The notes: generated by a model from the letters alone, not told the origin. Counted from the first letter of the stretch, positions 35,079 through 46,245 are shown. The stretch: 64,000 bases of DNA from Owenia fusiformis (GCA_903813345.2 CAIIXF020000007.1:37344759-37408758); one strand, 5' to 3'. Numbers and translations: made by a program.

Positions 35079-35537
35079 TAACATGGAAAAATTGAAAAGT
35101 GCCTAAAAACAACAGGCAATTTTGTGAAAACAACTGGTGAAAATTGCCTGTTGTCTGCTGCTAACGAAACTCCTCTAATTATATCGTTTAACAAAAAATA
35201 TTATATTTTGGGTTTTCAAGAATAATTTTTCTCTCTAGGGCAACCTGAAAAGAGTTAACATTGAAACAGCCACCAGGGATATACAATCTGAAGTGTTTGT
35301 ATACCCAGGGTGTTCATAAACATCAAGTGTTTATAAACCTTAGGTGATCATAAACCTCAGGGATTTATGTTTGCCAGATTAAACAAGAGATCTGTTGCTA
35401 TGGTTCACCTAAGAAAACATCTTTGTTGTAGGCAAATTACCAAAAGCTCAATAGTAAAATGTATCAATAACTACCCCTGCATAGAAAATGTCTTTCTAAA
35501 GAATCTGACAAAAGAGTGAGATGGGTACAAAAACGTT
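35079..35537. other. Unassigned DNA
   Basis: Contains tandem-like ttcataaac/cctcaggg fragments and one X-box-like site at 35393. No gene. Confidence 0.45.
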
Positions 35538-35758
35538 TTTCTGAACGCCTCTGTAATCCGAAAACCTCTGAATATGAACACTTTTCTTCATCCCAAATTG
35601 AAAATATGAACACCTCGCTTATATGAACACCTCTCAATATGAACACTTCCTCTGTCTCCCATTGATTTCCTTGTAAGACATTAAAATGCGAACACCTGCT
35701 AAATCTGAACACTTTTGGCTAGTCCAAGATGCTTCTGGACGATACATTAGTTTTACCA
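35538..35758. mobile_element. Degenerate CAGTAAAACCTG-family copy
   Basis: Repeated tatgaacacctctcaatatg units are followed by tctgaacacttttggctagt and a decayed right end (attagttttacca). Confidence 0.65.
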
Positions 35759-36013
35759 TACTTAAAAACTCGAAATTGGATAATATCATGAAGTAAAAAT
35801 TGTCAGTATTTTTCACTTTCATGCCAAACGGAGAGAGGAAATTGAAAGATGGTTTATTTCCATGTAATGGGAACTACTGATGTAGCCTGGGAAATTGAAG
35901 TGGTTTTGAAGATAAAACAGATGTAACTGTTACTCTATTAGTAGGAAGATTTTCTCCTGTACTATGATCTTATGGTAGTTCAGCATGCTGAGTTAAGTGG
36001 AAACTGCCAGGTG

Positions 36014-36129
36014 GAACAGTTCTGTATGTGGAACACCTCACAAGTGGAACATCTTTTTGTGGTCCTAAAAGACTACCAGTCTGAACACTTTTAGCATCAA
36101 GTGACTGCTGGTGAAGTCAGGCTTAACTG
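36014..36129. mobile_element. Degenerate CAGTAAAACCTG-family copy
   Basis: Units of ggaacacctcacaagtgg and gaacacttttag end in aagtcaggcttaactg. The left end is lost. Confidence 0.55.
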
Positions 36130-37206
36130 TATATGTTTTTTTGTTTTTTTGGCTTACATAAGGTTTTCGACTTTATAAGTCATGGTCAGACTCAGATACT
36201 CAAGTTCTTCTATTTCCTTTGGTCATAACAACAGAACCAAAGGAAAGAAACAAACCACATGTTGTACAATTTCATCAGCAGCTGTTGCCAAGGAAACCAA
36301 GCCCATCCTTTTTTCTTACAATACAGATATATGCCCAACAACAATAAATGGCACAAACTGAAAATCAACATCTGCTGGCTTTAAACATGAATTATTCAAT
36401 TTGAATAATGTTTTATGATGTAACTACTAACTACAGCACTTTGTTGCTATGGTAACCAGTAGATTATCAATAGTTAGTATCATAATTAATTATATTTTCA
36501 AGAAATAAAATTGAATATACATCTTCAATATATGGCATAAACTGATAGTCAACTTCAACAGGGAATGAACAAATTACTGAGTCTGTGCACAATACTGGAT
36601 TGATTTTAAGGTCAGACTGCCATGGAATGTAATTATGGGTTGAATTATGTAACAAAGAGATTGCTAAGCATGGTCACTTTCCCAAATATGAGGCAATCTG
36701 TTCCTGATATTGGAATTGGATTTATTCTCAAAGACAATGTCTGGGGAATAGATTACCCTTGCAATGTTGCCATGGTGACCACAGGCGGAAATGGCTAACT
36801 GTATACTAAAGGTCCTATATTTCAAAAGGAAATGTAAAGAAAGTCCGCAGTAATCGAAATTATCAAATTGAAGAAAAACATGTCAAAACCAATTTAGAAC
36901 TATATGAGACTGGTATGTAATGAAGATACAAATAAGTTCATCTCAGGTTATTTCCTTTATCTTAATGTATCTTCCTGTCTTAATGATTCCAAGGTAAAGC
37001 ACTAATTGGTGCTACACTCAATTACTCCCTGAAGAATTAACACATGTATTGTCATAATATCAAGTTTCTTAAGTTTGGTTGCCAAGCTTGTATGGAGGGG
37101 AGTATAATTGTTCACATATATATCAGTAAACAGAACAATGACCTGCCACGGTTACTTCCAAAAACAGACCCCTGTATCTTATATTTTGTTGTATCTTATA
37201 TTTTTG
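36130..37206. other. Unassigned DNA with X-box-like sites
   Basis: Holds gttgccaaggaaac (36283-36296), gttgctatggtaac (36443-36456) and gttgccatggtgac (36766-36779). A minus frame at 36467-36655 looks protein-like (SFPVEVDYQFMPYIEDVYS) but lacks a usable donor. Confidence 0.4.
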
Positions 37207-37330
37207 CTGTATCTTATACATTTTGTATTTTGCTGTATCTGATGTTTGCTGTATTTGATGTTTGCTGTATTTGATGTTTGCTATATTTGATATGTTTCGC
37301 TGTATTTGATATGTTTTGCTGTATTTGATT
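37207..37330. repeat. Tandem repeat of about 16 bp
   Basis: Units of gctgtatttgatgttt with length variants, preceded by related gtatcttatattttg units from about 37175. Confidence 0.85.
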
Positions 37331-37526
37331 CTATTATGAGAACAAGAACATTTAGATGAGATACTGTACAACCTGAGTGGCTTGCGGGAATGTGTATAAG
37401 ATAAAAGTTATCACCATGATATCATTTTCAACAATGTTTGGAAATTACTGTTCAAAGTCTATATGATAACACAGGTATATGTATATATAAACAATACCAG
37501 TGAAATTTAAGTTCCCGAGGACTTGC

Positions 37527-37645
37527 TAAAAGTGTCCAGTTAAACTGGCTAAAAGTGTCCAGTTAAACTGGCTAAAAGTGTCCAGTTAAACTGGCTAAAA
37601 GTGTTCAGTTAAACTGGCTAAAAGTGTTCAGTTAAACTGGCTAAA
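37527..37645. repeat. 23-bp minisatellite, 5 copies
   Basis: The unit is ctaaaagtgtccagttaaac plus tgg. It again contains the gtgttca-type core of the CAGTAAAACCTG family. Confidence 0.93.
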
Positions 37646-38083
37646 GGGTCTGGCTTTTGCATCTATACAGTCAACATTTGATGTCGTCACTATAGCAACC
37701 ATCTCTCCCCCTCCCTCCATCGTAGCACAAGAAATCTTTATAATTATGAACAAGTGTTAAAATATGTTTCACATCCTATAAGTCATCCTCGATATCAAAT
37801 CTCAAAAATAACTGAATCACGATTTGGTAAAAAACTTTTGACCCGAAAGTTAGAAAGCAGGCAGGCAGCTAACCATAATCATATGGCGAGTGATCATGAC
37901 ATAGCGTGACAATGACGGGCTGTAAAAAACATCAAGGAAAGCTATGGTTGTATTAAGTTAGCAATAACCTTGTCATCAAGCTGTTCGGCTGACAGTAATT
38001 AAAGGGAAAAGACAATCCCAAGCTCATCAATGCATCCTGATGTAACACCCCTACAAAAATTATCATTTTGTAATACTATGAAA

Positions 38084-38284
38084 CAGATGGTCTCACATAT
38101 ATGTATATCGCCATAAATCGATGGTCTCACATATATCCGCATCACCATAAATTAAAAGTCTCATGTATATATATATCACCATAAATCAATGGTCTCATAT
38201 ATATCCTTATCACCAGAAATCATAAGTCACATGTATATATGTATCACCATAAATCAATGGTCTCATATATATCTATATCACCAT
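38084..38284. repeat. Degenerate tandem repeat, about 34 bp, 6 copies
   Basis: Units of atcaccataaatcaatggtc followed by tcatatatatcc. Confidence 0.82.
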
Positions 38285-38430
38285 GAGTAGGGCAGGATCA
38301 TAAAGGTTGAGAGGCTAATAGACAGGGAGGATCATCAGGCGGGGAGGATAAAAAAGTGGGGAGGAAAGAAAGGGAGGATGCTATGGGAAGAAAGGATCAA
38401 AGGGTTCAGAGGAGGGATCAAAGGGATCTA
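38285..38430. repeat. Purine-rich stretch
   Basis: G/A-rich with repeated gggaggat and ggggagga blocks; it could form intramolecular triplex or G-quadruplex structures. No gene. Confidence 0.6.
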
Positions 38431-38735
38431 GGGATCACAAGGCTTATATAATATCCCTGAACTATGTACCAACAGCCCATTCTGCGTAAAAACATAGCTT
38501 AACATTTCTCTCAAGAGTCTATGTATACAAATACCAGCAAAATGCTCCCTCTCTCCACTCACCAGTAACCAATTATGGAAAGTTTTTCTCTCAGTAGGCT
38601 GATCACTCTAGCCCAGTGAAGAATTTCAACAACATTGGTTGGATTTTTCAACAGATGTAAACAAACCATTTGCTTGCTATTTTAGCATGTTCTTCGAGTT
38701 CTAAGTTCAATTAAGGCAAAATACATGTAAAACAT

Positions 38736-38941
38736 CAGTGATCTCCCCAGGATTTTTTCTCAGGTGGGTGCAAAATTCTCATTTTCGTAATTCAGGGCAA
38801 AATTGGTCAAAATATGCCAACTTTTCATGAGTTTTCTCATTTTCAAGTAGGTGCAAATAGATTTTAAGGTGGGTGCAAACCTATTTTTAAAATCTCAGGT
38901 GGGTGCTGCGCCCACTTGCTTTAATGCTGGGGAGATCACTG
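38736..38941. mobile_element. 206-bp MITE, CAGTGATCTCCCCAG family
   Basis: Perfect 15-bp terminal inverted repeats cagtgatctccccag / ctggggagatcactg, flanked by aacat on both sides. The interior repeats caggtgggtgc. Only one copy is in the window. Confidence 0.85.
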
Positions 38942-39596
38942 AACATGATACATGGAAAGAGAGGTAGACTATCTATTATCTATTTTCTCTGATTTATTTG
39001 GAAGAACAAAACTTTGAAAATAATTAATGATAAATCGCACGTTTGCCTTTTCATATGTACCTGGATTTGATTCTATAAATTAGTGTCTTAAGTCTCTTGA
39101 AATCGATGTCAATGCCCATTTTCCCCTCAAAACAATTGCTTCAAAATGATATATTGAAAAATATTCAAAACCATGAAACTTGTAAAATTGAGTTATATTC
39201 TGAGACTATATCTAAGGGTAAGAGGAAATATATTTTGCATGTAATATTTTGTAAGGGCAATTAATTAGTATAAACATATAATTAATTGGATTATCTTCTA
39301 AAAAGATAGCAAGCTTTATTAGTTTTAACACTTCCTGGTTTGAACGTATTGTTGTTTTATTGTTTTAATCACTTATTGTTAAAAAAGAACAACATGTATC
39401 CCTTCATGAGCACCTGTATGATATAATCTCATAGACAGCCTTGCATTTTAAAGGATTTACCTTATGAGAATTAAAGGGTAATTAACATTTTCTACATATT
39501 AGAAGATTATCAATCTTAAGAAAGTAAGACATTTCAGCTGTAAATGAAAACAAGTATTTCATACTTAATAAAGTTATAAAACTAAAACATCCTTCC
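38942..39596. other. Unassigned AT-rich DNA
   Basis: Nothing recognised. Confidence 0.5.
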
Positions 39597-39787
39597 CAGA
39601 GCCAGCTTTTGCCAAGGAGGGGTTCACTTTTAAGAAAAATTTGGGGGGTTCACTAAAAGACAAATTTTACCCAAATTCACATGAAAATGATTCAAATCAT
39701 GAAAAACTGCATGGTTTTGAATGAATTTTTGGGCAGGGGGGGGGGTATTTGCCTGAACCCCTCGAACCACCCCTGGCTATGGGCCTG
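39597..39787. mobile_element. CAGGCCCGTAGCCAGG-family MITE
   Basis: A full-length but diverged copy ending in ctggctatgggcctg, with an internal run of 9-10 G. Confidence 0.78.
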
Positions 39788-40245
39788 TCTACCCTGATAA
39801 ACTATGCTCTGACTCTAAAGCTAAATACCAGGAAACGAACTTCAAAACATTTCAATCAATTTTACCAGGATAATCAATCCAATAATTTGTTGTCTGATCA
39901 AGTATATTATTTTTAACATGCAAATGTCAATGTTTACAAGGCTTTCACACACAATCGATAATCCATGACACCTCTAGTGCAGCAAGTTTAAAAAATAGAT
40001 ACATTCATTTATCATTAATAAAAACGAATGCATATTTTGTATGTATAAGATAGCCCCTATGACCAGAGCCTAGTAAAGCACATGAACCTCTCTTTTAAGA
40101 TGTGAAACCAACTATTGGGAATGGTAGCTTAAGATTTAAACAGAGACATTAAAAATCATTATTGATAAATGAAAAAGTAGAGGTCTGTACAGGCTTTGGG
40201 TTCACTTTGCGAGATGATTCTCATATCAAAAAAATAAAGGTTGGG
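39788..40245. other. Unassigned AT-rich DNA
   Basis: Nothing recognised. Confidence 0.5.
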
Positions 40246-40355
40246 CATAAATTCTTTCAAAATCATGTAGAGCAGTTTTTCACCACTCTGAGCACTTTTT
40301 AAGTGATTATCGAAAGTGAAACCCCCCTGGAATTTTTTAAAAAGCTGGCCTGGCG
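40246..40355. mobile_element. Partial CAGGCCC-family MITE
   Basis: Matches the family middle (tttcaaaatcatg, agtttttcacca, aagtgatt, ccccctgga) without clear ends. Confidence 0.65.
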
Positions 40356-40810
40356 CTTGTAATTCAGAATGATTTGCAACCATGAACCTTTTTCTTTATA
40401 CTAAGGGGGGGGGGGTTGTTAAATATCTTTGGAGCACAGGGCCTCTATTTTACCAATACTTATTGTATTACTCATAACCGAAAAGTACTTTATGTAAAAA
40501 TTATGAAAAGTCATTCCATGTATCAACAAACACTTTATTTACTTTTGGCACAAAATTCCCTTGTAAATAAATACAATAATTTATACCTCATTGTGCCAAT
40601 ATATTTCAGCTTCCTATCGACAAAGCTTACATATAAACTTGAAAATCATTATTGAATGATTTGAGTTTAGCTCTAGCCGATAATGTGATAACATAACTAG
40701 CTATACCTGAGAAGTGATGACTAGAATTGTCTGAATTATTCATAATTTAGAACTCAAGGGTTATGTCAAATACATATTATTCTTTCCTCTGGGGAAAACA
40801 CATATATTAC

Positions 40811-40950
40811 CTTTAAATAATAAAGAAGTATTCATCGAAACAAAATCCAGCAAAACAAGATCGACCTCAAGACCCTGCTTATATTTAGGAAACGTTAACC
40901 AAAAATTAACAAAAGAACTAAGTTTACAGTTGTAGTATTGACGAAGTGTT
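40811..40950 (-). CDS. Possible internal exon, 140 bp, unknown protein
   Basis: On the minus strand an acceptor (ggcctattatacag) is followed by 46 open codons and a donor (tttaaag/gtaata). The frame reads TLRQYYNCKLSSFVNF, then WLTFPKYKQGLEVDLVLLDF, and ends MNTSLLFKG with the Gly codon split by the intron. The alternating hydrophobic pattern suggests beta strands. It resembles the candidate exon at 32.1 kb and lies 1.9 kb downstream, on the same strand, of the signal-peptide exon at 42.8 kb. The phases of the two do not join directly, so another exon would be needed between them. No family recognised. Confidence 0.35.
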
Positions 40951-41337
40951 CTGTATAATAGGCCAACACAGGTGCAAGTTGACAAACCAATAGGTCAAAT
41001 GATATAAACAAAAGTAAACAACTTAGTTGTATTGGTAGAATGATTCACAATGACCATTTCCTTATCTTTTCAATATACGAGTTCGCTACTCAGTGTCACA
41101 AATATCTATTCATACAGTGTCTTTATTCTTTTAACGATAATCATGAGTGTTTTACTTAAAGAACGCACAGAAAAACAACCAATACTTAATGATGCTTAAT
41201 GATTCATGGAGAACATTTTGAAAAGAACTCATAATCTACAAAAACTCTCGAGTCGCACCTTTATGAGCGAAGGACAGTAAAAAGGAGAACAAAACATACA
41301 AAATTACAAAATGTTTAAGTATATTGATCCCAATCAG

Positions 41338-41642
41338 AGGCGTAGCGTGGGTATTTTGTGAGAGTACGCCACGAGTGAGCGAAGCGAACGAGTTCGAGGG
41401 GGGTTGGGGGGGGGGGGTTCTCCCCCAAGAAAATTTTAAAATGAGATTGCATTTGAAGCGTCCTGGGTCGGTTTGAAATACGAAATTCCGACTTAATCTG
41501 GACCAATTAAATGTAAATTATTAGTCATTTTTATCTTATATTTTATGATTACATGAACCCGTTTTAAAATACTGGCAAGATCATTTTTCTCTCAAATTTG
41601 AGAGTACGCAATGGCGTTTTTTGCATATATGACGCTACGCCA
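41338..41642. mobile_element. MITE-like repeat with GGCGTAGCGT ends
   Basis: The left end ggcgtagcgt and the inverted right end acgctacgcc are about 305 bp apart. The left part contains gagtgagcgaagcgaacgag followed by a G-rich run of about 10 G. Confidence 0.72.
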
Positions 41643-42088
41643 TTGCCAATATCAAGGGATACTTTACGAATTAAAACTTTTAGAGTAACAGTGATCTGCT
41701 TGTATACGGTATATTCTATTAAACCACCAATATGACACCTAATCATTAATTCATAGAAAGTCTCAGTATATTTTGAGGGGAAACAGGTTAAAGTGACACT
41801 CTGGCTATAATTGTCATCTTTTATTGATATTTGTAAAGGTGACTAATCTCCCTTTAAACATTGGTAGCCTCAATATGAAATCTACCACTCCTTAGACCAG
41901 GTGAAAATCATGATAACCATGTAAACAGGTATACAATTTATATTGAGATAAATACCATACTGATGATACTCTTTATCCAGAGCCTTTACTATAGAGAGTC
42001 AGCTGCATACTATGCTAGTCTTGATTCCCATAGACATAAGGGTGACATGTAAAATTGTTCTTCGTTATGTGCATACGTCATATACCAA
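41643..42088. other. Unassigned DNA
   Basis: Nothing reliable. The minus frame at 41564-41746 has a KQITVTLKVLI segment that weakly echoes the 40.8-kb exon but lacks splice signals. Confidence 0.4.
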
Positions 42089-42301
42089 CCTGTATCCAGG
42101 TTTTGCCAAAAAAAAGACTTCATTTTTAAAAAATCCTGGGGGTTCAAATTTGGCCAGATATCACTTGAAAAGTGCTCAAAATAGTGCAAAAATCAATGAT
42201 TTTGGAAGAATTTTCGTCAGGAGGTGTTTTGCCATTTTTGGGCCAAAGTTGTCAAAAGTGAACCCATTTATGCCCCATGGTGATTCCTGGCTATGGGCCT
42301 G
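42089..42301. mobile_element. CAGGCCCGTAGCCAGG-family MITE
   Basis: A diverged copy from ctgtatccagg to cctggctatgggcctg with the family middle (cacttgaaaagtgctcaaaa). Confidence 0.78.
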
Positions 42302-42804
42302 ATATGTATAAGCTATTTCAATGGGGTTGGTTTTACCCCCTATCCCTTATTCAATTCAGCTGATTCAATCCCTACATTATAGGGGCATTATATGATCACA
42401 ATTTTTTACTGGTATTATATACATTGACATTTACGATGTTATTCCTGAATTGTAAAATTTGTCAAAACTATAACTTTGAAACCCCTAACCGAAACCACAA
42501 TCCCATTACATAGAGTTTTATACCTCAAAATGATTCTTGGATCATTCCCAAAATCCTATTTAATATGTGAATTGGTTTATTTTAGGTTAATTCAAGTCAT
42601 TGGATTTGGATTAGAATGGCATCTAAAATGGCATTTCGACCACTTGTTTGTTTACATAAATTTTGTAACAGTGGTCTCGATTTTGTCTGCTGATTTAAAA
42701 CTGCACCCTAAAACATACACGATCTAAACATTCCATGCTACTTCAATTATATTAATCATTAATTTGAAAAGTTGAAAACATTTGAAAAATGCAAAAATTC
42801 CTAC
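42302..42804. other. Unassigned DNA; intron if the 42.8-kb exon is real
   Basis: No further exon was recognised on the minus strand here. Confidence 0.4.
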
Positions 42805-42901
42805 CTTGGTCCATATCTTGGTCAAAGTCTTGAGGATCGGCTATTGCCTCTACGACAACAGATGCCATCACCAAAACTGCTAAAATCCAATGGGAATACA
42901 T
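42805..42901 (-). CDS. First coding exon of a secreted protein (signal peptide)
   Basis: On the minus strand an ATG opens 32 codons: MYSHWILAVLVMASVVVEAI, then ADPQDFDQDMDQ. It ends at a consensus donor (gaccaag/gtagga) in phase 1. The first 20 residues form a textbook signal peptide with a hydrophobic core and an Ala-x-Ala-like cleavage region (EAIA/D), after which the chain turns acidic. Promoter-like sites lie 125-160 bases upstream on the same strand: CCAAT, a CRE-like tgacgta and an ETS-type tttccgg, all inside 43024-43062. The mature protein is not identifiable from this exon. Exon candidates at 40.8, 32.1 and 30.2 kb are on the same strand, but linking them is speculation. Confidence 0.5.
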
Positions 42902-43023
42902 TATCCGAACTATCTCTGAAGTTTCTTGTGAAAAAAGTCATAGATTCTAGTCGAAATTCAAGTTGTTTGACACGATGAAATTCTCATGGTGTTCGTAGTA
43001 AAAGTTCACAACTAATGGAGATG

Positions 43024-43062
43024 CCGGAAATACGTCATTTTAATCCGGATATCTGATTGGTC
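43024..43062 (-). promoter_or_regulatory. Putative promoter elements of the 42.8-kb exon
   Basis: On the minus strand, in the direction of the ATG: ccaatc, tgacgta and atttccgg. This CCAAT, CRE and ETS combination is common in TATA-less animal promoters. Inferred from motif matches only. Confidence 0.35.
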
Positions 43063-43790
43063 TAAAGTTTGCGGGAACCTGTTATTCTCTTCAAAATGTT
43101 AATTGATTTAAAATTTTGAAAAGTAGAAATATGTGTTTTTCACATTAACTAAAGTAATTTTATTTTCGTACCATGTGCGACCGGTGCTTTCAATTATAGG
43201 AATAACTATAGACTCGGGTGTTTGTACTGTCAATTTGCAGTTGCACATGGAACTTAGAGTAACGGACCGCACACTCACAATTAGCAACCAGCATTTCTCA
43301 CTTTCAGACCAATACACCATACGCTCATGCAGACGTTATTTCATCCGGGGTATTTCATTCTAGAATTAAATTTTGAAATTGCCTTGTTTAACAACGTTTA
43401 CAGCCTTCATTCTGCATCGGTGATCTATACTATTGATATAATATTATATATATATCATTTTTGTACCTTGAATTGAAAGTCATATACTTTAGTGGCAGTG
43501 TCGGATTTAAAAATAGTAAAACTTACATTATCAGATATGTATAAACACTCGATGCGGATAATCTTAATAAACCTGAAACTTTGGTCGCGGTAAAGGGTTC
43601 GACCATAAAAATCCTTGCACAAAGTCATGCATAGGGCTAAAGGGCGGTACTGGATTTTTTTTAAAATAAGGAGAAGGTTAATAGGATTCTACCGCTGCTG
43701 CCATCTTTATATCAGCCAAAAACCTACATGTTATTTCAACTTATTTGAGCTAAAACTGATCCTTATTGCGTCACTGTGACAGTGGCGGAT
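43063..43790. other. Unassigned DNA
   Basis: The part from 43370 to 43545 is a dispersed repeat shared with 30488-30640. Between 43108 and 43363 both strands are open for about 70 codons, so neither can be called. An (at)n run lies near 43445. Confidence 0.4.
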
Positions 43791-44100
43791 TCAGGAATCA
43801 ACAGGGGGGGGGGGGGCAAAAATAAAAACAAATTGTCAAATGTTAGGGCCCAAATTTTCAAAATATGGACCCAAAAATTATGGGCCAAACATCTTTGGTC
43901 CCTTATTTTCTTAATTTGGGCCTAAATCACAAAATTGAAGGCCCACCTTTTAACGTTTCATGAATTTTGGGCATTGAATAAACTTATTAACAACCAAATA
44001 TTCATTTAGGGCCCGGAATGAAAATTATAGGGGCCTATTTTCATTTGTTTAGGGCCCAGAATGCAAACCAAGGGCCCAATTTTTGCCTTTCTGTTGGTAC
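43791..44100. repeat. Degenerate gggccca-rich repeat region
   Basis: Begins with ggcggattcagg and a run of 12 G, followed by repeated gggcccaaa / tgggccaaa motifs. Probably an old mobile element; its ends are not clear. Confidence 0.5.
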
Positions 44101-44318
44101 ATTCTGAAATACAGAGTCCTTGCTTTCTGCGGCATTTGGGTCCCAAAATGTAAGAAGGACCTTCTCACAGCTGGGGATCAAAACGCTGTTAAGACTCTAT
44201 ACAATAAAGTAATGCACCTATTGTCACGCCCGGTGATCGTACAAGATGGATGGAGGGGGGGGGATTAGGCGATTTCTGCAAGAAAACTCAACAAAGGAAG
44301 ATTTATTTTTTTAAGAGA

Positions 44319-45055
44319 AAAGAATGGGTATCGATATGGCGAACTTTTTGAACACACGTTTCTCTTAAACCAGTCATCAAAAAATTCTGAAAATCTTACA
44401 AATTGTCAATTTAATGGCCATCTTTTGAATGGTAACAATATAATTTGAAATAGGTACACATACTGTCATCTATATTGTTTTAAAAAACACATCAAACACT
44501 TGTTTTGTTCTTGGTATCATGTTTCCAGAGTGAAATGAAACATCTTTCCGAACCTCATTGGAACAAAACGACATAAACACAACATGTTTGGGTCTCTCAA
44601 TATTGTAATTGTACAAAGGAAATTTTAGTTGATTTTAAAAAAGTATCTTGTTAATGAAATAAAAGGTTTTTCTTGATTTTTATCTATTTTGGGGGGATTT
44701 TGTTTTAATTTTCTGAATACTTTTTTAAAATCAACCAAAAATTCCTTTGTATAACTTTAATATTGAGAGGTCTAAAAACATGTTGTATATGCTATTTTGT
44801 TCCAACGAGGTTCGGAAAGACATTTTATTTCATTCTCAAGAATCGGTAGAAAGAAGCAAAAACAATTGCACTAAAAAAAACAAAAAATGTTAACAAAAAC
44901 AGTTATATAAAATATTTCTAAATAATTTTCGCATTAAATTGTTGTCAGTCAGTCAACATTACATAAAATACCATGTTTTTTACAGAATGTTTTCAATGAT
45001 TGGTTTAAGAGAAAAACATTGTTGAATTCAGTTCTCAATATCGATACCTATCCTT
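44319..45055. mobile_element. Inverted-repeat element, arms of about 330 bp
   Basis: Arms 44319-44646 and 44717-45055 face each other around a 70-bp centre. Landmarks are gggtatcgatat against atatcgatacct, and ctttccgaacctc against gaggttcggaaag. They are more diverged and gapped than the palindromes at 3.3, 24.1 and 34.2 kb, so this one is older. No protein frame. Confidence 0.75.
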
Positions 45056-45292
45056 TACAACTGAATTGCCAAATGAATAGGCGCAGTGTATGGCAAAATA
45101 TGTTAGGTCATCTAGTATTTTTTTGAACTGATATCCTTCTAAGATATGAGATCTATTAGAAAATGCGCATCATCACCAACGTGCAAAAGTCAATGTTTTT
45201 GCTATAAATCGGGCAACAATGGTCTACACGACCTGTAATATATAGGTATAAGGGACGTTATTATCACAATACTAATGACATTGCTAACTTTT

Positions 45293-45610
45293 TAAAGTTA
45301 GTTTCCATGCGTTATACAAAAAATAATCAAAATAAATAATGGAGGGATCGGATGGAGGGGGGATCACGTGTATATAAGACATGACAAGACATGCTACTTG
45401 AATTTATTCTTATGACTACAACTTTTCCCATTTTTCATTCTCCAGAAATATAATATCCAGTTTCTTACTGGGATACTGAGTTTAGTTTTTTCAAATACAA
45501 GAGTTCTTGTGAATTTGTTCCATCGTAAAGACATATAAATCCCCCCCCCCTCCATCCAATATTAATTTATTTCGATTATTTTTTGTATAGCACATGGAAA
45601 CCAACTTTAA
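45293..45610. mobile_element. Small inverted-repeat element
   Basis: Arms of about 70 bp (45293-45362 and 45539-45610) share ttatacaaaaaataatc and ggatggaggggg with their inverses. The centre holds cacgtgtatataag, an E-box fused to a TATA-like sequence. Confidence 0.65.
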
Positions 45611-45674
45611 AAACAAAAAACCTTTAGAAGGTGACAAACATTAATGTCCAGACGTACCTAGGTAGAGTCCGTTA

Positions 45675-45886
45675 CCCCCCTATCACACCAAACTAGTTCT
45701 TACCCGTTCTTGCCAGTCCTACGAAAATGTCGTAAAACGGGCTCGATCTGGCTGCGGTCGGGATATATGTCTAAAATAATTAGCTACTTCGTTTATAAAC
45801 AGTCTTCAATACGTCCATCTCATTCGCAGTTCGTTCAGGTCGCACCACGTCGGTGTGCAACGTAGTATAAACCGTCCCTTAGTCCC
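45675..45886 (-). mobile_element. Partial copy of the Harbinger-like element
   Basis: Inverse copy of the right third of the element at 2253-3172, beginning ccccctatcacaccaaacta after TTA and losing homology at 45886, where a different element starts. Confidence 0.85.
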
Positions 45887-46235
45887 TTGGAGCCAGTTTA
45901 CAAATCAGCTCGCTCCATCTTACACAAGCTATGTAGGGACAATCTAGCAACTGGAAATCACGGGATACTGTCTCACGATCATTTCTATGTGCATTATGCA
46001 TCTTATTCTCGTATAATTTGCATGAAAATGAGAAAAAACTGAAAAATACGTAAAATTGTAACTTATTTCAAGATTTTTTGCAAAAAGTCATTTCAAGCCA
46101 AAACTATGAGAGAAAATTTATTTTTAAGTAAAAATATCGATGAATTAGATTACGTTCACTAAATCAGAACAGATTATGCATTGTATTTCCGTTAAATAAA
46201 AACGCACCGCTCATTTTTTTCTAAACTGGCTCCAA
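45887..46235. mobile_element. 349-bp MITE with TTGGAGCCAGTTTA ends
   Basis: Perfect 14-bp terminal inverted repeats (ttggagccagttta / taaactggctccaa). It abuts the truncated Harbinger copy. The interior is AT-rich without coding capacity. Confidence 0.75.
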
Positions 46236-46245
46236 GTTGTTGTCC

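Noticed and set aside
36467-36655. Protein-like minus frame (NYIPWQSDLKINPVLC, FPVEVDYQFMPYIED)
   Set aside because: No usable donor at the expected place; kept only as a possible broken relative of the 40.8-kb exon.
43108-43363. Overlapping open frames of about 70 codons on both strands
   Set aside because: Both strands are equally open, no domain or consistent splice signals, so no choice can be supported.
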